Shown: one piece after another, positions 17,065 to 24,570 of the stretch
Position numbering within the stretch: the first letter of the stretch is position 1
Layout of the letters: every line of letters begins with the position of its first letter
Source of the DNA: Pseudomonadota bacterium
GTDB taxonomy: Bacteria > Myxococcota_A > Polyangia > Haliangiales > Haliangiaceae
Assembly (NCBI GenBank): GCA_022360315.1
Contig: JAKSDA010000246.1
Location: 1-39,660, forward strand
Direction of reading: 5' to 3'
Length of the DNA stretch: 39,660 nt
Position numbers and translations under genes: made by a program
Notes under the pieces: generated by a model
The model's database searches: none
Told to the model about the DNA's origin: nothing
The model's input: the letters and a program-made list of their open reading frames with translations, nothing else

Positions 17065-17463
17065 CTACCGGTTGGCCACGAGTTCGGAAAACAGCGCTTC
17101 GAGCCTGGATTTGCCCGAATAGCCGACCATTTGGCGCACTACCTGGCCGTCGACCAGGGCGAGCAGGGTCGGGATGCTGCGCACAGCAAAGCGCATCGCC
17201 AGCTCTGGCTCGTCGTCGACGTTGGTCTTTACCACCCGTACGCGCCCGTCGTATTGGTTTTCCAGCGCGGCCAGATCCCTGGCCACGAGACGGCATGGAC
17301 CGCATCGGGGCGCCCAAAAGTCCACGATGACAGGTTGCGTCGAGGCGACGACTTCGCGGTCGAAGTTTTCGGCAGTTACCCGGGTTTGTGCGGCCGACGA
17401 CCCATATGTGGCGATAAGCGATGATCCGGAAGACGATATGGAAGGTGATATGGAAGATGACAT
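17065..17463 (-). CDS. Thioredoxin with CGPC active site
   Basis: The 132-residue protein has a Ser/Ile-rich N-terminal extension of about 28 residues, then a thioredoxin fold: VIVDFWAPRCGPC (active-site Cys54 and Cys57), VDDEPELAMRFAVRSIPTLL with the cis-Pro, and a final helix. The residue before the first Cys is Arg instead of the usual Trp, a variant seen in some thioredoxins. It would reduce protein disulfides in the cytoplasm. ATG at 17463 is preceded by GAGGAG at 5 nt, the last of a tandem array of Shine-Dalgarno-like sequences. An in-frame ATG at 17520 would add 19 residues encoded by the array. It follows an ECF sigma factor gene on the same strand with a 92-nt gap, perhaps in one operon. 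Confidence 0.9.
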   Translation of the reverse strand: MSSSISPSISSSGSSLIATYGSSAAQTRVTAENFDREVVASTQPVIVDFWAPRCGPCRLVARDLAALENQYDGRVRVVKTNVDDEPELAMRFAVRSIPTLLALVDGQVVRQMVGYSGKSRLEALFSELVANR

Positions 17464-17465
17464 AT

Positions 17466-17519
17466 GAACTCCTCTGAACTCCTTTTGAGCTCCTTTTGAG
17501 CTCCTTTTGAGCTCCTTCA
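17466..17519 (-). repeat. Tandem 11-bp repeat forming an array of Shine-Dalgarno sequences
   Basis: On the minus strand the unit is AAAAGGAGCTC. Four units lie at 17476-17486, 17487-17497, 17498-17508 and 17509-17519 (end units slightly varied), and a fifth 10-bp derivative (AGAGGAGTTC) at 17466-17475. Each holds a strong GGAG core, so five ribosome-binding-site-like sequences stand in a row directly before thioredoxin ATG 17463. The period is not a multiple of three, so gain or loss of a unit would move any upstream in-frame start out of phase. Confidence 0.9.
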
Positions 17520-17555
17520 TCTCCCTGGAGACATCATATGGGTAGACTGTGACGC

Positions 17556-18137
17556 CTACTCGAGAAATTCTCGGCGAAACGGCTCGAGCCGCTGGCGCAG
17601 CCGTTTTCGCGCTCGGCTCAGCCGTGCCCGAATCGCCTCCGGGGTCATATCGAAAGCCCTGGCCAGCTCGGGGCCAGTCCAGCCCTCGGCATCGGAAAGC
17701 AGGATAAGTGCGCGGTCTTGGGGCAGAAGTTCTTCGAGGGCACCGGCCAGAATCGCCATGAACTGTCCCGCTCTCACCCGATCGCCGGTTGCCTGGGCAG
17801 GCGATATCGCCACTCGATCTTCGAGCGAGACGTGCAGGGAAGGGTCGTTTTTGCGGCCGTGGTGCATGCGCCTGCACACGTTTTGTACAATCCGTACCAG
17901 CCAGCCCTCGAGGCTGCCCTCGCCGCGAAAATTTTGCAGGTTGTGCGCCACGATAACCAGGCTATCCTGAATCGCGTCCCGCGCCAGCTCGTCGCAGCCG
18001 CAGTAACGCCGGCCCACTGCAGTCAGCCGGTCACCGTAGCAGCGAGTAATGCGGTCCAGCGCCTCGAGCTGGCCGTCGTACATCAAACGGGCGATCTCGT
18101 CCGGGTTGCATTCGATATGACGATCGTCGTTGCTCAT
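17556..18137 (-). CDS. ECF-type RNA polymerase sigma factor
   Basis: The 193-residue protein has region 2 (about residues 20-90; RDAIQDSLVIVAHNLQNFRG and GWLVRIVQNVCRR) and region 4 (about 125-185; LLPQDRALILLSDAEGWTGP, then LARAFDMTPEAIRARLSRAR), with no region 1 or 3, as in ECF sigma factors. It directs RNA polymerase to a dedicated promoter set. It contains several cysteines, including RRYCGCDE, which could make it redox-sensitive; this is speculation. It starts 23 nt after the PhoD-like phosphatase gene and is followed by thioredoxin. No anti-sigma factor gene is adjacent, unlike the second ECF gene in this window, so its control is unclear. The ribosome-binding site is weak, which fits translational coupling to the phosphatase. 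Confidence 0.9.
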   Translation of the reverse strand: MSNDDRHIECNPDEIARLMYDGQLEALDRITRCYGDRLTAVGRRYCGCDELARDAIQDSLVIVAHNLQNFRGEGSLEGWLVRIVQNVCRRMHHGRKNDPSLHVSLEDRVAISPAQATGDRVRAGQFMAILAGALEELLPQDRALILLSDAEGWTGPELARAFDMTPEAIRARLSRARKRLRQRLEPFRREFLE

Positions 18138-18160
18138 CGATTGTCCAGCATAGCTTCACT

Positions 18161-19651
18161 TCATGATGGCTCGACCACCTCGGCGTATATCAGAGTGCCG
18201 TCGCGGTCGCGTGCCGTGAACACCAGTCGTGGAATGGGACCGGGCGTAACGATGATTTCTCCGTAATTGCGGACGGGCGCGCGAACCACGACCTGTTCCG
18301 GTTGCTCGGGCCCCGGCGTGCGCACAAACGCGGCCAGCGGGCCGACTTGAAACTCGCGGATTCCCCCCGGGTGGTGATGCGCGGCAAACCAGTGCTGATC
18401 CGCGGTGATAAAGACCACTCCCCGAATGCGGCGATCGCGCACATAGTCCAGTAGAGCATCGCGTTCGACCGCATAGGCCGACCAATGGTCTTTGGTGGTG
18501 CCAAATGCCAGGGGAACCGAGGTGAGGACGATCTTGAACGAGGCCCGGCTGGACCGCAGTGCGCGCCGCAGCCAGCGCTTTTGCTCGGCGCCGAGCATGG
18601 TCTTGTCCGGGCCGTCGACAGCGCGATACGGCGAGCGGTAGCGGCGGGTATCGAGAATAAAGAGCTGGACGTGCTTGCCCCACTGTACGGTCCGGTAACG
18701 GCGGCGGGTCAGCGGATCGGCAGCCGCGCCGCGCAATGGAAAAAACTCGTCCCACACTGCGAGCCCGGCGCGAAAACGCTCCGGTTCCTCGATGCGAAAG
18801 GTCTCGTCCCAGTTGTCCCGGAGCTCGTGGTCGTCGTAGATCGCGTACACCGGCATGGCCTTTAACAGGCGGGTCACCTTGGTCTCGAGTCGGGCAACTC
18901 GGTGCGATGACCGATATTCGGCCACCTCAGTGTCGCGTATCGCGATGTCGGTGTATGGCCAGTCGCCCAGCGAAACGAAAAAATCGGCCCCGGTCGCGCT
19001 CATGCGGTCGAGAATTCCCGGCTTGCTTTCACCTGGGCCGTAGTGCGCGGCACCATACCGGGGATCGTTGCTGATGTCGGCACCGACGACAAAATGGACC
19101 GGTGCATCGGAGTCGGCGAGAGGCGCCGTGCGAAAGGTATACCACCCGGTTGCCCGACCGTTGCCAAAGTGGAGGCGATAGCGATATTGCCGACCCGGTT
19201 CGAGTCCGGTGACATCGAGCGCACCCGTTCGACCAGTGCGCTCCAGCAGCTTTATGTAATGAGTGGCGATCCGCTCGTTGCGCAGCACGGAACCGCCTGG
19301 GGAGCTCGTGCCAGAGCCGTGTTCAGCGCCACCTTCATCAACTTCCTGGGCAGCCAGCTTGGTCCAGATCTCGATGCGCGCCGTGGTCGGCTCTGGCGCG
19401 TATGCCCAGATCAGGGCTGCCTGGGGGGTGATCTCGAACGTGGCAGCGGCCGGCGCACGCGGATATTCGCGGACCAGCATTCGATCGACTGCAGCCGGGC
19501 AGTCGCGAACCCGGGGACAGGGGGTGGGCTGAGCGCGCAGCGGTTTGGTCGCCGGGGCAGGCTCGGACGGATGGTGAGCGCCAGCGCAGGCGGAAAGGCC
19601 GAAAAGGCCGGCGCCGAGGCTCCAGGCCAGGACATCGCGTCGAGACAGCAC
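18161..19651 (-). CDS. PhoD-like metallophosphatase, predicted Tat-exported lipoprotein
   Basis: The 496-residue protein is proposed to start at GTG 19651, giving an N-terminus MLSRRDVLAWSLGAGLFGLS followed by AC. It combines a twin-arginine motif with a good lipobox (LSAC), so it would be exported folded and anchored in the envelope. The frame is open further upstream, but that extension crosses the start region of the divergent Hsp70-like gene. An N-terminal beta domain is followed by a PhoD-type metallophosphoesterase core: VGADISND, FFVSLGDWPYTDI, IYDDHELRDNWDE, FILDTRRYRSPY and FITADQHWFAAHH supply the metal-binding Asp/Asn/His residues. PhoD enzymes cleave phosphate mono- and diesters to obtain phosphate. 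No Pho-box was identified upstream. It is the first gene of a possible phosphatase-sigma-thioredoxin operon. Confidence 0.85.
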   Translation of the reverse strand: MLSRRDVLAWSLGAGLFGLSACAGAHHPSEPAPATKPLRAQPTPCPRVRDCPAAVDRMLVREYPRAPAAATFEITPQAALIWAYAPEPTTARIEIWTKLAAQEVDEGGAEHGSGTSSPGGSVLRNERIATHYIKLLERTGRTGALDVTGLEPGRQYRYRLHFGNGRATGWYTFRTAPLADSDAPVHFVVGADISNDPRYGAAHYGPGESKPGILDRMSATGADFFVSLGDWPYTDIAIRDTEVAEYRSSHRVARLETKVTRLLKAMPVYAIYDDHELRDNWDETFRIEEPERFRAGLAVWDEFFPLRGAAADPLTRRRYRTVQWGKHVQLFILDTRRYRSPYRAVDGPDKTMLGAEQKRWLRRALRSSRASFKIVLTSVPLAFGTTKDHWSAYAVERDALLDYVRDRRIRGVVFITADQHWFAAHHHPGGIREFQVGPLAAFVRTPGPEQPEQVVVRAPVRNYGEIIVTPGPIPRLVFTARDRDGTLIYAEVVEPS

Positions 19652-19801
19652 GAAACAGACTGTATCCCGTAGCCTGCCGGCAGGCGAGAAGGTGTGGCCG
19701 GCTATTCGATCATCCAGCTGCGCCTGGCCCCGTCGTTGCCAGATGTCCGACCGGTTTCGAAAGTTGCGCCTGGCGGTGGCGGGCGCACAATAGCCAGTAT
19801 C
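19652..19801. promoter_or_regulatory. Divergent intergenic region between phosphatase and Hsp70-like genes
   Basis: This 150-bp gap must hold the promoters of both divergent genes. No strong consensus -35/-10 pair, CIRCE element or other operator was recognised. Confidence 0.35.
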
Positions 19802-21445
19802 ATGCTGCTCGGAATCGACTTTGGCACGACGCGAACTGTTGTAGCGGCTGCCCACAGCGGCCGGTATCCGGCGTTGACCTTCGATATTGCCGGCCAATTC
19901 AAAAACTACATCCCGGGTGTGGCAGTGTGGCGCGACGGCTCGCTCGAATACGGCTGGAACGCGTTGGCACAACTCCCGGCCCGGGCGCTCCGATCGCTGG
20001 CCAGTTCCGGCCTGGACCACGGCAAGCCCGGGTCGAACGGAGCCAGTATGCACGGCTCGAATGCCGGGCTGCTGCAAGCGCAAGGGTCGGGCGTGAGACT
20101 CATCCGATCCATCAAGCGCATGGTCGGCAATCTGGCCCCCGAAGAACTGGTACCCGGCTTGCCCGAGCCGATCACTGCACTGGACCTCGCCAGCGGTTTT
20201 TTGACCCATGTCCGCGAAATGGTGATCACGCGGAGCAATGCCGAGGTCGATGTCGCCGAATCATTCGACGCGGCCATCGCGGTGCCGGCCAATGCCAATA
20301 CGCGGCAGCGCTACATCACGCTGGAAGCGTTTACCCGGGCCGGCTTCTCAGTGGTCAAAATGCTCAACGAGCCCACAGCTGCGGCGGTCGAGTTCGCTTA
20401 CCGCAATAGCGGCGTGCTCAAGCCGCGCAGCCCCAAGCGATACATGGTGGTCTACGATCTGGGCGGGGGGACGTTCGATACATCGGCCGTATCACTCCAG
20501 GGCCGGCGTTTTGAACTGCTCTCGTCCGAGGGAATCGGCATGTTGGGCGGCGATGACTTCGACGAGATCATTCTCGCCGCCGCCCTGGCCAGGGCCGGAA
20601 TTGCCGAAAACGACATCGCTGTCGCGCACCGCGGCGCGTTGCTCGAGGTCTGCCGTGAAGCCAAAGAGGCCCTCAATCCCAATAGCCGGCGTCTGATGGT
20701 CGACGTCGCCGCCGGGCTCGGTATTGGCGACAAGGCCATCGTGCTCGACGCCGCCGATATCTACCACAAATGCCAGCCCATCATCGATCGCACGGTCGAA
20801 CTGGTCAGGCGAGTCTTTGCCGGATTGCGCGATCACGGCATCGATCCGGACAGCCCCAGGGAATTGGGCGGTCTGTATCTGGTCGGCGGATCGGTGGCCT
20901 TTCCGCCGGTCGCGCGCTCCCTCAGAACGCAGTACAAGCGCAAGATTCAGCTGGCCCCCGAACCCCACGCAGCCACGGCAGTGGGTCTGGCCATGAGCTC
21001 CGACCCCGAGGCGGGAATCCTGGTCAAGGAGGCGACAACGCGGTATTTTGGGGTCTGGCGCGAAGCCGATAGCGGCCGCGAAAAGGTCTTCGATCCAGTA
21101 TTCAGCAAGAATATCTTGCCCGAGGGCGACGACCCTATCGTCATACGCCGGTCGTACCGGCCGAGCCACGCAGTTGGCCATCTGCGCTTTCTCGAGTGCA
21201 CCTCGCTCACCGCCGATGGCCAGCCCGCTGGCGATCTCACTCCGTGGCGCGATATCCTGGTTCCCTACGCTCCCGAATTGGCCGGACGCCCCGATCTGGC
21301 CCGACTGGCCAGCCAGCGTCAGGCTGTGGTCGCCGACGTGATCACCGAGATCTATACCTATGATCTCAATGGCCAGATCGAAGTGGCCATCGCCAATCAC
21401 AACCGCGATTACCAGCAAACCTATGTCCTGGGCACGCTGCGCTGA
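19802..21445 (+). CDS. Hsp70 (DnaK)-like ATPase, short form
   Basis: The 547-residue product has the Hsp70/actin-type nucleotide-binding domain: phosphate-1 LGIDFGTTRT at the N-terminus, NEPTAAAVEFAY, phosphate-2 YDLGGGTFDTSAV, GMLGGDDFDE and the adenosine motif LVGGSVAFPPV. These are followed by ATAVGLAM near residue 390. The remaining 150 residues or so are shorter than, and unlike, the DnaK substrate-binding domain and lid (DnaK is about 640 residues), and there is no EEVD-type tail. It is therefore one of the DnaK-like proteins of uncertain client range rather than the housekeeping DnaK. ATG 19802 is chosen because it puts the phosphate-1 motif at the N-terminus; the frame is open upstream to 19694 without conserved sequence. 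No dnaJ or grpE is adjacent. Confidence 0.85.
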   Translation: MLLGIDFGTTRTVVAAAHSGRYPALTFDIAGQFKNYIPGVAVWRDGSLEYGWNALAQLPARALRSLASSGLDHGKPGSNGASMHGSNAGLLQAQGSGVRLIRSIKRMVGNLAPEELVPGLPEPITALDLASGFLTHVREMVITRSNAEVDVAESFDAAIAVPANANTRQRYITLEAFTRAGFSVVKMLNEPTAAAVEFAYRNSGVLKPRSPKRYMVVYDLGGGTFDTSAVSLQGRRFELLSSEGIGMLGGDDFDEIILAAALARAGIAENDIAVAHRGALLEVCREAKEALNPNSRRLMVDVAAGLGIGDKAIVLDAADIYHKCQPIIDRTVELVRRVFAGLRDHGIDPDSPRELGGLYLVGGSVAFPPVARSLRTQYKRKIQLAPEPHAATAVGLAMSSDPEAGILVKEATTRYFGVWREADSGREKVFDPVFSKNILPEGDDPIVIRRSYRPSHAVGHLRFLECTSLTADGQPAGDLTPWRDILVPYAPELAGRPDLARLASQRQAVVADVITEIYTYDLNGQIEVAIANHNRDYQQTYVLGTLR

Positions 21446-21677
21446 ATACAGTCTCCCACCATACCCGATCAAAAACCTGTATTGAATGCCAAGCTGGCTA
21501 ATGGCTAATGGTGTTTATGCCGGCCATCCAGGGAGATTGCCGCGATCCTCGGCTTTCTGAGCGGGATCTGATGACGAGGCCAATTCGCACCCCGAGGCCA
21601 GTTCAGCCGGTTTGTTTTGCGGTAGATCCTTTCGGATCTGGATTTGCCGACCCGCGAGCGTTACATTTCTTCCTGCC
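21446..21677. other. Intergenic region upstream of the glc operon
   Basis: This 232-bp region holds AATACAG (just after the Hsp70 stop) with its complement CTGTATT about 25 nt later. It also has a direct repeat CGAGGCCAATTC/CGAGGCCAGTTC at 21575 and 21593 (18-bp spacing), a possible operator. No classical promoter or terminator was recognised. Confidence 0.35.
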
Positions 21678-23132
21678 ATGATTTCGCAACAGCTGCACCA
21701 GGCTCTTGTCGATTGTCTCGGACCAGAGGGTGTAGTCAGCGAAAGGACCCAGTTGCGTACCTACGAGATGGACGCGTTGACCGGGCATCGGCAAGTTCCC
21801 GGCGTGGTGGTTTTGCCCGAGAGCAAGGAGCAAGTCTGCGCGGTGGTCCGTCTGTGCCGAGACGCCGGAGTGCCCATCGTGCCCCGGGGAGCGGGTACCG
21901 GACTGTCGGGTGGTGCCATGCCGCGCGAAGACGGAGTCCTCATCGTACTGTCGCGCATGCGGCGTATTCTGGCCATCGACCCCGAAAACCAGCGTGCAGT
22001 GGTCGAGCCGGGGGTGACCAACTCGGCCATCAGCCAGGCCGTGGCGGCCCACGGCCTGTATTACGCGCCCGATCCATCCAGTCAAATGGTGTGCTCGATC
22101 GGCGGTAACGTGGCCGAAAACTCGGGCGGTGCGCATTGCCTCAAATACGGCTTTACCACCCATCACGTGCTGGCGGTCGAGATCGTGTTGTCCGACGGGG
22201 AGGTCGTCACCCTGGGTGACTCGGTTCTCGACCCGCCCGGCTACGATCTGCGCGGCGTCTTTATCGGCTCCGAAGGCACCCTCGGAATCGCCACATCCAT
22301 CACGGTTCGTCTGCTCCGCGTGCCCGAGGCAGTGCGAACCATGGTTGCCGATTTCGATACCCCGGCCCGGGCGGGCGACGCCGTGACCGCCATCATCGAG
22401 GCCGGCATCATCCCGGCCGCAGTGGAAATGCTCGATTCCCTGGCCATCGAGGCGTGCGAGGACGCGACCGGCGCCGGATATACCCGCGGGATCGGCGCTG
22501 CGCTGGTCGTCGAACTCGACGGCCCCGAGGCCGGAATCGACGAGTCGCTGGCGGCGGTCGAAACTCTGTGCCGGAACAGCGGCGCGAGCAAGATCCGCCT
22601 GGCCGAAAGCGACCACGAGCGGGCGTTGATCTGGAAGGGACGCAAGGCGGCATTTGCCGCCATGGGCCGGCTGGCGCCCAATTATTTTGTCCAAGACGGG
22701 GTCATCCCGCGCACCCAACTCGGCCGCGTGCTCGAGCGCATGGCCGAACTGGCCAGCCAAGCCGAACTGCGCGTCGCCAACGTGTTTCACGCCGGCGATG
22801 GCAATCTACACCCACTCGTCCTGTACAACGGGTCGAATCCCGGCGAATCCGAACGAGCCGAAAAACTGGCTGCAGATATCGCAGAGCTGTGTGTCGAGTA
22901 CGGCGGTTCGATCACCGGCGAGCACGGAGTCGGCGTGGACAAGGCGTGCTCGATGCCCAAGATGTTTTCTGCGGACGACCTGGCCACGATGCTCGAAGTG
23001 CGCCAGGCGTTCGACCCGGCTGGCCTGTGCAATCCGGATAAGGTGTTTCCGACGCCCAGGTTGTGTGGCGAGATCCCCGGGCCGTACCGGCCCCATCCGC
23101 TGGAAGAAGCCGGTCTGATCGAGAGAATGTGA
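21678..23132 (+). CDS. glcD: Glycolate/D-lactate oxidase FAD subunit GlcD
   Basis: The 484-residue protein is a VAO-type flavoprotein. A PCMH-type FAD-binding domain has PRGAGTGLSGGAMP (about 70-83), SQMVCSIGGNVAENSGG and FIGSEGTLGI. A C-terminal FAD-oxidase domain has VFHAGDGNLHP and SITGEHGVGVDK, then FDPAGLCNPDK. The length matches GlcD (about 480-500). It oxidises glycolate or D-lactate to the 2-oxo acid and hands electrons to GlcE/GlcF in a membrane-associated complex. ATG 21678 is chosen over earlier in-frame codons because the family N-terminus (a short helix before the TYEMDAL region) begins here. It heads a glcD-glcE-glcF run, but no glcC-type regulator is adjacent. Confidence 0.92.
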   Translation: MISQQLHQALVDCLGPEGVVSERTQLRTYEMDALTGHRQVPGVVVLPESKEQVCAVVRLCRDAGVPIVPRGAGTGLSGGAMPREDGVLIVLSRMRRILAIDPENQRAVVEPGVTNSAISQAVAAHGLYYAPDPSSQMVCSIGGNVAENSGGAHCLKYGFTTHHVLAVEIVLSDGEVVTLGDSVLDPPGYDLRGVFIGSEGTLGIATSITVRLLRVPEAVRTMVADFDTPARAGDAVTAIIEAGIIPAAVEMLDSLAIEACEDATGAGYTRGIGAALVVELDGPEAGIDESLAAVETLCRNSGASKIRLAESDHERALIWKGRKAAFAAMGRLAPNYFVQDGVIPRTQLGRVLERMAELASQAELRVANVFHAGDGNLHPLVLYNGSNPGESERAEKLAADIAELCVEYGGSITGEHGVGVDKACSMPKMFSADDLATMLEVRQAFDPAGLCNPDKVFPTPRLCGEIPGPYRPHPLEEAGLIERM

Positions 23133-23271
23133 CTTGACAGATAGAGATTGTCACTCGACAGGTATTGGGTCGGCCGGTTTGAACCGACAAGTACGAAAAA
23201 TCGAAGCAAAATCGAGGGATCGTGAATCAGAGAAACCGCCCGCGGAGATTGTAAACCGAGAGGTTCTGAAC

Positions 23272-24561
23272 ATGGCCGACCCGACAGTTCCAGGCGCCGA
23301 TGTCACGCGTCCGACCGATCTGCTCCAGGCGCGCGATGTCATGCGCGAGGGACATGAGCGGGGCGCGGGGCTGCTGATCTGCGGTGGAACCACCAAGCTC
23401 GACTGGGGACGGCCGCCCCAGGGTGTGGAACGCATCATCGATACGACCGGGCTCGACCGCCTGATCGAGCACGATCCCGGTGATATGACCGCTGTGGTGG
23501 GCGCGGGTATGCCGCTCGGCCAGCTGCAGGACAGGCTCGCGACCGCCGGGCAATGGCTGGCCATCGATCCGCCGCGCAATGCCCCGGTCGATCTGCTGCG
23601 GGTTTTGCCGACCACGGTGAGCACCAGAGCGCCATCGCTGCCGTCTCTGTCGGGCCAGTCCAGCCCCGACCAGGCCGAGCGCACTGCCACGGTGGGCGGC
23701 ATTTTTGCCAGCAACGACAGCGGACCGCGGCGGCTGCGCTACGGTTCGCTGCGCGAGCTGGTCATCGGCATGACCGTGGTCTTGCCCGACGGAACCGTGG
23801 CTCGTTCGGGCAGCAAGGTCATCAAGAACGTCGCTGGCTACGATCTGTGCAAGCTGTACAGCGGCTCGCTCGGCACGTTGGGGCTGGTCGTGGAGCTCAT
23901 CGTGCGGCTCCATCCCCTGCCCGACACCTCGCGGACTGTGCGGGTGCCAGCTGCCTCGAATTCGGCGACTGCACTGGTACTGGCATTGATGGCCTCACCG
24001 CTCGAGCCGACTGCTGTGGAGTACAACGGTGATGAGCTGTTTATTCGCTTCGACGGCAGCGACGTGCACACCTCTGAACAGAGTAAGCGGACCCTCGATC
24101 TGGTCGCCTCGCATCAGCTCGATTGCGCATTGATTCCCGATGAGCAACAAGCGGCGCTGTGGGAAGAGTTGGGTCAAGCTCATGCGGGTGGTGATGGGAA
24201 GAGCACGCTACGAATTGCCGCGCTTCCGTCGCGGCTTCACGCGGTAACGTCGATGATTCGGCAGGTTGCCGAGCAGGCCCGGGTCGATGTAGCTCTGGCC
24301 AGTCACGCGTGCCTCGGGCTGCATACCGCGCGACTCGCCGGTGGTGGAGCAGCTCAGCACGCCGCGCTGATCGAGCGAGCGCGCGCGCGTATGGGCGAGA
24401 TCGGCGGCCATGTCGTTGTCAGGAGCAAGATTTCTGGACTCGACGAGCTGGTCGATCCGTTTGGCCCGCCGCCGCCGTCGCTATCGATCATGCGCCGGGT
24501 CAAACAGCGACTCGACGGCAAATCCCGCTGCGCCCGCGGGCGCTTTATCGGCGGACTATGA
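23272..24561 (+). CDS. glcE: Glycolate oxidase FAD-binding subunit GlcE
   Basis: This 429-residue protein resembles GlcD's FAD-binding half: LLICGGTTKLDWG (FAD pyrophosphate region), TATVGGIFASNDSGPRRLRY, VIKNVAGYDLCKLYSGSLGT and LGLVVELIVRLHPLPDTSR. It pairs with GlcD and GlcF in glycolate oxidase. The frame is open upstream to 23134, but the ribosome-binding site GAGAGG before ATG 23272 and the loss of similarity favour the start given. The 139-bp gap after glcD then contains only a small inverted repeat (CGGTT-TG-AACCG). An insert of about 25 Ser/Pro-rich residues (near STRAPSLPSLSGQSSP) and a long C-terminal tail make it longer than the usual 350 residues. It ends 9 nt before glcF. Confidence 0.88.
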   Translation: MADPTVPGADVTRPTDLLQARDVMREGHERGAGLLICGGTTKLDWGRPPQGVERIIDTTGLDRLIEHDPGDMTAVVGAGMPLGQLQDRLATAGQWLAIDPPRNAPVDLLRVLPTTVSTRAPSLPSLSGQSSPDQAERTATVGGIFASNDSGPRRLRYGSLRELVIGMTVVLPDGTVARSGSKVIKNVAGYDLCKLYSGSLGTLGLVVELIVRLHPLPDTSRTVRVPAASNSATALVLALMASPLEPTAVEYNGDELFIRFDGSDVHTSEQSKRTLDLVASHQLDCALIPDEQQAALWEELGQAHAGGDGKSTLRIAALPSRLHAVTSMIRQVAEQARVDVALASHACLGLHTARLAGGGAAQHAALIERARARMGEIGGHVVVRSKISGLDELVDPFGPPPPSLSIMRRVKQRLDGKSRCARGRFIGGL

Positions 24562-24570
24562 GGAAAAACC

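Noticed and set aside
21603..22790. Long minus-strand frame (395 codons) opposite glcD
   Set aside because: Shadow frame; glcD on the plus strand is conserved end to end.
23134..23162. TTGACA at the glcD/glcE gap as a promoter
   Set aside because: No -10 element at 16-18 bp; more likely chance within an operon.
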